Origin: Actinomycetales bacterium
GTDB lineage: Bacteria > Actinomycetota > Actinomycetes > Actinomycetales > JAHECE01
Length of the DNA stretch: 7,231 nt
Direction: 5' to 3'
Assembly: GCA_024641895.1 (NCBI GenBank)
Contig: JAHECE010000135.1
Location: 1 to 7,231 of the forward strand
In this document: piece by piece, positions 1 to 4,875 of the stretch
Layout: each line of letters starts with the position of its first letter
How positions within the stretch are numbered: the stretch's first letter is position 1
Translations under genes and position numbers: made by a program
Notes under the pieces: generated by a model
Told to the model about the DNA's origin: nothing
Seen by the model: only the letters and a program-made list of their open reading frames with translations
The model's database searches: none

Positions 1-233
1 CGGACGCTCTCGAGCACCTCGTTCGCGGCATCGTGGACCACCCGGACGACGTCCGGGTGGATTCTCGGAGCCTGCGCCGCGGGGAGCTGCTCGAGGTCCG
101 TGTCCACCCGCGTGACCTCGGTCGCGTGATCGGCCGCAACGGCCGCACCGCGCGCGCGCTTCGGACCGTGATCGCCGCGCTGTCGCCATCCGGCCCCGTG
201 CGGGTCGACGTCGTCGACGTCGACCGGCGCTGA
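1..233 (+). CDS. khpA: KH-domain RNA-binding protein KhpA, 5' partial
   Basis: Small single-KH-domain RNA-binding protein of the KhpA (YlqC) family, normally encoded right after rpsP. The open frame runs into the window edge; the first full codon is at base 3 and 76 residues are present. It begins DALEHLVRGIVD, which is close to the family N terminus, so probably only one to a few residues are missing. The RNA-binding GxxG loop is visible as VIGRNGRTARALRT (about residues 37-50 of the visible part), followed by the final strand VRVDVVDVD. A GTG at 33 is open but would remove the conserved N-terminal helix, so it is not the start. In other bacteria KhpA pairs with KhpB and affects RNA turnover and cell elongation; that role is family knowledge, not visible here. 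A strong hairpin follows 10 nt after the stop codon. Confidence 0.93.
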   Translation, partial: DALEHLVRGIVDHPDDVRVDSRSLRRGELLEVRVHPRDLGRVIGRNGRTARALRTVIAALSPSGPVRVDVVDVDRR

Positions 234-243
234 CCATCCCTGC

Positions 244-282
244 GGCCCGGCCTGCAGTGCGCCACGCGCTGCAGGCCGGGCC
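244..282 (+). terminator. Strong hairpin between khpA and rimM, terminator-like without U-tract
   Basis: A near-perfect inverted repeat: the left arm 244-261 pairs with the right arm 265-282 over 18 positions, all Watson-Crick except one T-G pair (258/268), with a 3-nt loop. The outer 14 bp (GGCCCGGCCTGCAG and its complement) are perfect. No T-run follows (the next bases are TGCGCCGTCTC), so it is not a classical intrinsic terminator. T-poor hairpins of this kind are often found at gene ends in actinobacteria. It could terminate or attenuate transcription, or protect the 3' end of an rpsP-khpA transcript. The rimM ribosome binding site (297-301) lies outside it. Confidence 0.6.
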
Positions 283-296
283 TGCGCCGTCTCATC

Positions 297-301
297 GGGA
301 G
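297..301 (+). promoter_or_regulatory. Ribosome binding site of rimM
   Basis: GGGAG lies 5 nt before the GTG at 307. It supports that GTG as the rimM start, and it shows that rimM has its own initiation signal rather than depending on coupling to khpA 73 nt upstream. Confidence 0.65.
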
Positions 302-306
302 ATCTG

Positions 307-885
307 GTGGACCTGACGTTGGCCCGCATCGGTGCGCCCCGCGGCTTGCGGGGCGACCTGCGCCTGGACGTGCGTACGGACTCCCCGCGGGATCGGCTCG
401 CCGCCGGCACGGTGCTGCGCACCGCGCCGGCCGAAGCCGGACCGCTCACCGTCACCAGCCTGCGGCAGGAGGGCGGCTCCTGGTACGTCCGCTTCGCCGA
501 GGTCACAGACCGGACCGCCGCCGAGGCCCTGACGGGCGTGGCGCTCGTCGGGCCGCCGAGCGAGGCCGAAGAGGACGCCTGGTACCCCCACGAGCTCGTG
601 GGTCTCGCCGCGGTGCTCGAGGACGGCACCGAGGTCGGCAGGGTCGAGGGGCTGGAGCACCTGCCTGCGCACGACGTCCTGGTGGTCCGGGAGCGCACCG
701 GAGAGCGGTCGCTCGTGCCGTTCGTGCGCGCGATCGTGCCGGTGGTGGACGTCCCGGGCGGTCGCGTCGTCCTGGACCCCCCTGGAGGCCTGCTTGCGCA
801 GCCGGCCGTGGACGAGGACGTGGACGACGACGACGGCCTCGACGGGGACGGGCCTGATGACGCCGGCGAGACGGACGAGCGCTGA
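307..885 (+). CDS. rimM: Ribosome maturation factor RimM with acidic C-terminal tail
   Basis: 16S rRNA processing and 30S assembly factor that binds ribosomal protein S19 and helps mature the 30S head. The protein has 192 residues. The N-terminal RimM beta-barrel (about residues 3-85) opens with LARIGAPRGLRGDLRLDVRTD, matching the family's ARIGxPxGxxG signature. The PRC-barrel domain follows (about 92-165), starting WYPHELVGL and including VPFVRAIVPVVD. After the last PRC strand (VVLDPPGGLL) a tail at residues 169-192 has 14 Asp or Glu among 24 residues. The GTG start is set by the GGGAG site and by agreement with the family N terminus. One base separates the stop codon from the GTG of trmD, so the two are almost certainly co-translated. 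Confidence 0.96.
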   Translation: MDLTLARIGAPRGLRGDLRLDVRTDSPRDRLAAGTVLRTAPAEAGPLTVTSLRQEGGSWYVRFAEVTDRTAAEALTGVALVGPPSEAEEDAWYPHELVGLAAVLEDGTEVGRVEGLEHLPAHDVLVVRERTGERSLVPFVRAIVPVVDVPGGRVVLDPPGGLLAQPAVDEDVDDDDGLDGDGPDDAGETDER

Positions 886-886
886 C

Positions 887-2305
887 GTGCGGATCGACGT
901 CCTCTCGATCTTCCCGGACTACCTGGCGCCGCTCGACCTCTCCCTCGTCGGCCGCGCGCGGCGCGACGGCCTCCTGCGGCTCGAGGTCCACGACCTGCGC
1001 GACTGGGCCACCGACCGCCATCGCACCGTGGACGACACTCCCGTGGGCGGCGGCGCCGGGATGGTGATGCGCGCGGACGTCTGGGGCGCGGCCCTCGATG
1101 CCGTCCTCGCCACGGACGGACCGACCCCCTCGCCGGGGGAACCCCCCCGTCCGATCCTCCTCGTGCCGACGCCGGCCGGGGCACCGTTGACTCAGAGCCG
1201 CGCGCAGGACCTGGCCGACGAGCTGGGGGCCGGCACCCGCCTGGTGATCGCGTGCGGGCGCTACGAGGGCATCGACTCCCGGGTGGCCGAGCACTATGCC
1301 GCCGCCGGCCTTGCCCGGGTGCAGGAGTACTCGATCGGCGACTATGTCCTGGGCGGCGGCGAGGTTGCGGCGCTGGTCCTGGTCGAGGCGGTGGCGCGGC
1401 TGCTGCCGGGCGTCGTCGGGAACCCCGAGTCTCTCGTGGAGGAGTCCCACGGCTCGGCCGGCCTTCTCGAGGGCCCGGTCTACACGCGGCCGCTGGACTG
1501 GCGCGGGCTCATCGTGCCGGAGGTGCTGCGCTCGGGTCACCACGGCCGGATCGCGCGCTGGCGGCGCGATCGAGGCCTTGAGCGCACCGCCGCGCGGCGA
1601 CCCGACCTGCTCGACCGTCTCGATCCGGGTTCGCTCGACCGGGCGGACAAGGCCACGCTGGCATCGTGCGGCTGGGTCGACGGCGGCGAGGGCCGCTTGA
1701 CCCGGTTCGAGGTCCGGGACGCGGTGCCCGACGACGCGGCGGCCCTGGCGGCGCTGGCCGGCGCGACCTTCCCGCTCGCCTGCCCACCGGGTGTCCCGGT
1801 CGCCGACGTCGCCGCCTTCGTGGCGGCGCACCTCTCACCGGAGCGGTGGGCCGGCTACCTCGCCGACCCGGTCGGCTACGTGGTCGTGGTCGCCGAAGCG
1901 GCCGCCCGGCGACCCGGGCTGCTCGGGTACGTCCTGGTCGTCCTTCCCTCGACCGCCGACGCAGAGCCGGTCGCGGCCGATGTCGCAGCAGCCTTCGCGC
2001 AGCGCCCGGCGGCCGAGCTCAGCAAGTGCTACGTCGTGCCGGGGTTGCAGGGCACGGGGCTGGCCGGCGCGCTGCTCGAGGCCGCGCACGACCGGATCGC
2101 GGCCCGGACGGTGGAAGGCCACGCCCTCGCCGCCGTCTGGCTCGGGACGAACCGCGGCAACCGTCGCGCCCAGCGCTTCTACCGCCGCCACGGCTACACC
2201 GCCGTTGGGCGACGGACCTTCCGCGTCGGCGACGCGCCACAGGAGGACCTGCTGATGGTCCGTCGCATGTCGCCCTCCGGCGGCGGACTCGTCGACGCGG
2301 GTTGA
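887..2305 (+). CDS. trmD: tRNA (guanine37-N1)-methyltransferase TrmD fused to a C-terminal GNAT acetyltransferase domain
   Basis: 472 residues, against about 230-270 for ordinary TrmD. Residues 1 to about 255 are a full SPOUT methyltransferase that makes m1G37 next to the anticodon from S-adenosylmethionine: MRIDVLSIFPDYL, the DTPVGGGAGMVM loop, TPAG (95-98), CGRYEGID (123-130), SIGDYVLGGGE in the knot, and YTRPLDWRG. Arg171 aligns with catalytic Arg154 of H. influenzae TrmD; the Asp169 position is Glu186. From about residue 272 a GNAT domain follows: RFEVRDAVPDDAAALAAL, a PaiA-like stretch (AAHLSPERWAGYLADP), the acetyl-CoA loop QGTGLA (388-393) and RAQRFYRRHGY with candidate catalytic Tyr432. 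No stop codon separates the two. The substrate of the GNAT domain is unknown. GTG 887 matches the family start; ATG 857 would add ten residues. A weak GGACGAG (873-879) precedes it, so coupling to rimM is likely. Confidence 0.93.
   Translation: MRIDVLSIFPDYLAPLDLSLVGRARRDGLLRLEVHDLRDWATDRHRTVDDTPVGGGAGMVMRADVWGAALDAVLATDGPTPSPGEPPRPILLVPTPAGAPLTQSRAQDLADELGAGTRLVIACGRYEGIDSRVAEHYAAAGLARVQEYSIGDYVLGGGEVAALVLVEAVARLLPGVVGNPESLVEESHGSAGLLEGPVYTRPLDWRGLIVPEVLRSGHHGRIARWRRDRGLERTAARRPDLLDRLDPGSLDRADKATLASCGWVDGGEGRLTRFEVRDAVPDDAAALAALAGATFPLACPPGVPVADVAAFVAAHLSPERWAGYLADPVGYVVVVAEAAARRPGLLGYVLVVLPSTADAEPVAADVAAAFAQRPAAELSKCYVVPGLQGTGLAGALLEAAHDRIAARTVEGHALAAVWLGTNRGNRRAQRFYRRHGYTAVGRRTFRVGDAPQEDLLMVRRMSPSGGGLVDAG
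1688..1699 (+). promoter_or_regulatory. Possible internal translation start for the GNAT domain of trmD
   Basis: GAGGG at 1688-1692 stands 4 nt before an in-frame TTG (1697-1699, codon 271). The TTG falls exactly where a free-standing acetyltransferase would begin (TTG then TRFEVRDAVPDD). Initiation here would give a separate 202-residue GNAT protein. The spacing is short and TTG is a weak start, so this is only a candidate. Confidence 0.25.
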
Positions 2306-2307
2306 CG

Positions 2308-2327
2308 ACGCGGGCCGACGCCCGCGT
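2308..2327 (+). terminator. Terminator-like hairpin after trmD
   Basis: Left arm ACGCGGGC (2308-2315) pairs perfectly with GCCCGCGT (2320-2327) around a 4-nt loop, CGAC. It begins 2 nt after the trmD stop codon. Only two T residues follow, so it resembles the short T-poor terminators of actinobacteria. The hairpin end overlaps the proposed -35 of the next promoter. Confidence 0.5.
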
Positions 2328-2356
2328 TCACGTCGAGGGGCTTCGTGTGGCAGAAT
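2327..2356 (+). promoter_or_regulatory. Candidate sigma-70-type promoter for rplS
   Basis: TTCACG (2327-2332) as -35 and CAGAAT (2351-2356) as -10, with an 18-bp spacer. CAGAAT keeps the key A at the second and T at the sixth position of TATAAT. Transcription would start near 2363, giving a leader of about 150 nt. Its place between a terminator-like hairpin and rplS fits a dedicated promoter. The elements are only partial matches. Confidence 0.4.
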
Positions 2357-2362
2357 CGCCCG

Positions 2363-2513
2363 GTCGTGCGCGACGAGACTCGAGAGGCTCTGCCACAGGG
2401 GAGCCACCAGAACTGGGCGGGTCCGGCGCACGACCACCACGACCGATGATCACGGCGGCACGCCCGCCTCGACGTTCGCGGGTGACCTGTGGCACGCGCG
2501 GGAAGCAGCAGTC
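2363..2513 (+). promoter_or_regulatory. Structured 5' leader of rplS
   Basis: The transcript between the proposed start point and rplS ATG can form three helices. A hairpin pairs GGCTC (2386-2390) with GAGCC (2401-2405) and exposes a 10-nt loop, TGCCACAGGG. Nine loop bases (2391-2399) are perfectly complementary to CCTGTGGCA (2486-2494). A second hairpin pairs 2461-2467 with 2478-2484 (one G-T pair), ending 1 nt before that partner sequence. The 9-bp contact would end 5 nt before the rplS ribosome binding site and could control its access. Many ribosomal protein operons are regulated by leader structures that bind their own product; whether L19 does so here is inference from position and complementarity only. 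Confidence 0.4.
2500..2505 (+). promoter_or_regulatory. Ribosome binding site of rplS
   Basis: GGGAAG lies 8 nt before ATG 2514. The site starts 5 nt after the end of the possible long-range helix (2486-2494), so folding there would crowd a bound ribosome. Confidence 0.5.
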
Positions 2514-2873
2514 ATGAACATCTTGGATTCGGTCGACGCGCCGTCGTTGCGCAGCGACATCCCGAACTTCCGCCCCGGCGACACCCTGAAGGTCCACGTC
2601 AAGGTCGTCGAAGGCACGCGTGCCCGCATCCAGATCTTCCAGGGCGTCGTGATCTCGCGCTCCGGCGACGGTGTCCGTGAGTCGTTCATCATCCGCAAGA
2701 TCAGCTTCGGCGTCGGCGTCGAACGCACCTTCCCGGTGCATTCCCCGACGATCGACCACATCGAGGTGGTCACGCGCGGCGACGTCCGTCGCGCGAAGCT
2801 GTACTACCTGCGATCCCTGCGCGGCAAGAAGGCCAAGATCAAGGAGAAGCGCGACACCACGGTCGCGCGCTGA
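2514..2873 (+). CDS. rplS: 50S ribosomal protein L19
   Basis: Ribosomal protein L19 of the large subunit, located at the 30S-50S interface where it contributes to intersubunit bridges. The 119 residues match the family length (about 115-120). Diagnostic stretches are FRPGDTLKVHVKVVEG (residues 19-34), RIQIFQGVVISR, ESFIIRKISFGVGVERTFPVHSP and RAKLYYLRSLRGKKAKIKEKR near the C terminus, which carries the basic rRNA-binding surface. ATG 2514 with GGGAAG upstream agrees with the family N terminus (MxILDSVDAPSLR). It sits 208 nt after trmD behind its own candidate promoter and leader, so it is probably expressed independently of trmD. Its codon use is a little more restricted (many AAG and ATC codons) than its neighbours', as expected for an abundant protein. 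Confidence 0.98.
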   Translation: MNILDSVDAPSLRSDIPNFRPGDTLKVHVKVVEGTRARIQIFQGVVISRSGDGVRESFIIRKISFGVGVERTFPVHSPTIDHIEVVTRGDVRRAKLYYLRSLRGKKAKIKEKRDTTVAR

Positions 2874-2920
2874 CCGGATCGTGTGGCCCCGCCTGCCTGA
2901 TGCCGGCGGCCCCGGACGCT

Positions 2921-2926
2921 GAGGAG
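2921..2926 (+). promoter_or_regulatory. Ribosome binding site of lepB
   Basis: GAGGAG, a strong Shine-Dalgarno match 7 nt before GTG 2934, decides that GTG as the lepB start. The 60-nt gap after rplS otherwise shows only a weak 5-bp GC inverted repeat (2889-2893/2905-2909) and no convincing terminator or promoter. Confidence 0.75.
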
Positions 2927-2933
2927 CGCCGCT

Positions 2934-3668
2934 GTGAGCGTTGACCCGGGCGGGGCGGCCGAGTCGGGGGGGCGCCAGCAGCCCCGCAGGAGCGCCGGCG
3001 CCGCGGGCGTGCTTCGCGAGACTGTGCTCATCCTGGGCAGCGCCCTGATCCTGTCGTTGCTGATCAAGACCTTCCTTGCTCAGGCGTTCTTCATCCCGAG
3101 CGCCTCGATGCAGGACACCCTCATCGAGGGGGACAGGGTCATCGTCAGCAAGCTCACGCCCGGCGTCTTCGATCTCCATCGTGGCGACATCGTCGTCTTC
3201 AAGGACCCCGGCGGCTGGCTCGGACCCGTCGACGCCACGCCGGACGGATCAGGCCGGACCGTGCTCAACGAGGTCCTGACGTTCGTGGGTCTGTTGCCGC
3301 CGGACGCGGGTGAGCACCTCATCAAACGGCTCATCGGGCTGCCGGGGGACCGCGTGGCGTGCTGCGACGATCTCGGGCGGCTCACCGTGAATGGGGTCCC
3401 GATCGTCGAGCCGTACCTCAAGCCGGGGAGCGTGCCGAGCCAGTCCCGGTTCGACGTGATCGTCCCCGACGAGCGCCTCTGGATGATGGGCGACAACCGG
3501 CAGAACTCCCAGGACTCCCGGGCGCACCTGGGGGAACCTGGAGGGGGCATGGTTCCGCTGGACGACGTCGTGGGCAAGGCCTTCGTCGTCATGTGGCCGC
3601 TGGACCGCATCACGCTCCTGCGCGATCCGAGAGCGACCTTCTCCGCGGTCCCGCCCGGATCGTCATGA
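2934..3668 (+). CDS. lepB: Type I signal peptidase LepB
   Basis: Membrane-bound serine protease that cleaves signal peptides from exported proteins on the outer face of the membrane. 244 residues. A short charged cytoplasmic N terminus (about 1-28, PRRSAGAAG) is followed by one membrane segment (about 31-51, VLILGSALILSLLIKTFLAQ). The catalytic serine is Ser58 in IPSASMQDTL and the general-base lysine is Lys131 in LIKRLIGLPGD, giving the Ser/Lys dyad of family S26. The conserved GDN box is at 186-188, continuing NSQDSR to 196. Only one N-terminal membrane segment is evident, as in Gram-positive enzymes. Start GTG 2934 is set by a strong GAGGAG site. Its stop codon overlaps the rnhB start in ATGA, indicating translational coupling, and co-transcription with rplS is likely. 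Confidence 0.97.
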   Translation: MSVDPGGAAESGGRQQPRRSAGAAGVLRETVLILGSALILSLLIKTFLAQAFFIPSASMQDTLIEGDRVIVSKLTPGVFDLHRGDIVVFKDPGGWLGPVDATPDGSGRTVLNEVLTFVGLLPPDAGEHLIKRLIGLPGDRVACCDDLGRLTVNGVPIVEPYLKPGSVPSQSRFDVIVPDERLWMMGDNRQNSQDSRAHLGEPGGGMVPLDDVVGKAFVVMWPLDRITLLRDPRATFSAVPPGSS

Positions 3669-4396
3669 CCCAGAAGGCGCCCACCCGCCTGCTCGAGCGG
3701 TCGCTCCTGCGCTCGGGCCACCGCCTCGTCGGCGGCATCGACGAGGTGGGCCGTGGTGCCCTGGCCGGCCCCGTGAGCGTGGGTGTCGTCGTCGTCGAGA
3801 TGGCGACGCGGACGGCGCCGCAGGGCCTGCGTGACTCCAAGCTGCTTGCCCCGGCGACACGTCAGGCCCTCCAGGACCCGATCCGCCGGTGGTGCCTCGA
3901 TCATGCGGTGGGGCACGCCAGCGCGGGCGAGATCGACGAGACGGGGATCATCTCGGCCTTGCGAGTCGCTGCGCTGCGCGCCCTGCGCGCCCTCCACGAA
4001 CGGGGGAGGTGGCCCGAGGCGGTGATCCTGGACGGCTCGCACAACTGGCTCCGGGCGCCGGAGCAGGGCGATCTCTTCGCAGCCCCCGAGGGATCGCCGG
4101 CCGCTGAGCTCGAGCGCGTACCGACCCCCGCGGTGCACCTCAAGGTCAAGGCGGACGTGCAGTGCTCCGCCGTCGCGGCCGCGAGCGTGCTGGCCAAGGT
4201 CGAGCGCGACACGCGCATGGTCGAGCTGGACGCGGAGCATCCCGGGTACGGCTGGGGCGCGAACAAGGGGTACGCGGCGCCCGAGCACATCGAGGCTCTT
4301 CGGGTGCTCGGGCCGAGCCCGCAGCACCGCGTCAGCTGGCGGCTTCCGGGCGCCGTGCACGAGGGCGCCTCGCTACCGGGCATGATGGGCACGTGA
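3665..4396 (+). CDS. rnhB: Ribonuclease HII
   Basis: Endonuclease that nicks RNA in RNA-DNA hybrids and starts removal of single misincorporated ribonucleotides from DNA. 243 residues. The N-terminal signature GGIDEVGRGALAGPVSVGVV contains Asp26 and Glu27; Asp123 (VILDGSHNWL) and Asp164 (KVKADVQCSAVAAASVLAKV) complete the DEDD metal-binding set. The GYGWGANKGYAAPEHIEAL stretch near the C terminus is also typical. The segment between Asp123 and Asp164 (about 128-155, Pro- and Glu-containing) is longer than in short bacterial RNase HII, as is usual in actinobacteria. ATG 3665 overlaps the lepB stop codon by 4 nt (ATGA), which favours this start over upstream in-frame codons inside lepB. The 3' end overlaps the DUF2469 gene by 4 nt (GTGA). 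Confidence 0.96.
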   Translation: MTQKAPTRLLERSLLRSGHRLVGGIDEVGRGALAGPVSVGVVVVEMATRTAPQGLRDSKLLAPATRQALQDPIRRWCLDHAVGHASAGEIDETGIISALRVAALRALRALHERGRWPEAVILDGSHNWLRAPEQGDLFAAPEGSPAAELERVPTPAVHLKVKADVQCSAVAAASVLAKVERDTRMVELDAEHPGYGWGANKGYAAPEHIEALRVLGPSPQHRVSWRLPGAVHEGASLPGMMGT

Positions 4397-4695
4397 GCGC
4401 TGAAGACCTCGAGAACTACGAGACCGACATGGAGCTCGCGCTCTACCGCGAGTACCGGGACGTGGTCGGGCTCTTCTCCTACGTCGTCGAGACCGAGCGG
4501 CGGTTCTACCTCGCCAACCAGGTGGACCTGCAGGTCCGCTCGGCCGGCGGCGAGGTCTTCTTCGAGCTGACGCTGGCCGACGCCTGGGTGTGGGACGTCT
4601 ACCGCTCGGCCCGCTTCGTCAAGACCGTGCGGGTGGTCACGTTCAAGGACGTCAACGTCGAAGAGCTGGCGAAGGCGGAGATCGAGCTCCCGTAG
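4393..4695 (+). CDS. DUF2469 family protein, conserved in actinobacteria, function unknown
   Basis: A 100-residue acidic protein of the DUF2469 family (M. tuberculosis homologue Rv2901c), found almost only in actinobacteria and nearly always just after rnhB. The whole length matches the family: SAEDLENYETDMELALYREYRDVVG at the N terminus, then VVETERRFYLANQVDLQVRS, the aromatic-rich TLADAWVWDVYR, and VVTFKDVNVEELAKAEIELP at the end. No signal peptide, membrane segment, nucleotide-binding motif or recognisable active site is visible. GTG 4393 overlaps the rnhB stop codon in GTGA, so it is translationally coupled to rnhB, which suggests but does not prove a link to the same process. Extreme conservation of a small protein suggests a structural or protein-binding role. 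Confidence 0.95.
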   Translation: MSAEDLENYETDMELALYREYRDVVGLFSYVVETERRFYLANQVDLQVRSAGGEVFFELTLADAWVWDVYRSARFVKTVRVVTFKDVNVEELAKAEIELP

Positions 4696-4875
4696 CTGCC
4701 ACTCTCCCTCCCCGTCCTGTACCGATCGGGGGCGGCTGCCTTCGCGCTCGGGAGCCGTACAGGGAGTCCTGACTGCTGCACAGGCCGGATCGCCTGCGCG
4801 ACGTCCACAGGCGCGACGCCGTCGAAGCGCCCCCTGAACCCGCTCCGCCGACGATGGCGGTCGGAGGTGGTGCTC
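4696..4875 (+). other. 180-bp gap before yraN with inverted repeats
   Basis: No gene is visible here. CCTGTAC (4716-4722) pairs with GTACAGG (4757-4763) over 7 bp, and GGCT (4734-4737) pairs with AGCC (4753-4756) inside it. CTCCCT (4704-4709) could instead pair with AGGGAG (4761-4766), so two helices compete for 4761-4763. An 8-bp direct repeat, GCGCGACG, lies at 4796-4803 and 4811-4818. No T-run follows the hairpin. The gap is the natural place for a terminator after DUF2469 and a promoter for yraN-comM-dprA, but I see no convincing -10/-35 pair. Confidence 0.35.
4863..4867 (+). promoter_or_regulatory. Ribosome binding site deciding the yraN start
   Basis: GGAGG at 4863-4867 is the best Shine-Dalgarno match in the region. 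Three in-frame GTG codons follow (4867, 4870, 4876). Only 4876 has normal spacing (8 nt), so it is preferred. Confidence 0.7.

Noticed and set aside
503..1831. Long open frame on the minus strand opposite rimM-trmD
   Set aside because: Arg/Pro/Gly-rich translation with no recognisable domain, fully covered by two well-supported plus-strand genes; such antisense frames are expected in very GC-rich DNA.
1666..2517. Plus-strand frame overlapping the GNAT region and running to rplS
   Set aside because: Very Arg/Gly/Pro-rich out-of-frame translation of the GNAT coding sequence. Only its last 23 codons, outside trmD, are kept as a speculative upstream ORF.
2889..2909. Inverted repeat CCGCC/GGCGG between rplS and lepB as a terminator
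   Set aside because: Only 5 bp with an 11-nt loop and no T-run; weak for this base composition.
3359..3664. Upstream extension of the rnhB frame into lepB
   Set aside because: The extension is an out-of-frame reading of lepB; ATG 3665 with the ATGA overlap gives a normal-length RNase HII.
4801..4810. Partial DnaA-box-like sequence (ACGTCCACAG)
   Set aside because: Matches only 7 of 9 positions of the actinobacterial box, is single, and the locus is not an origin region.
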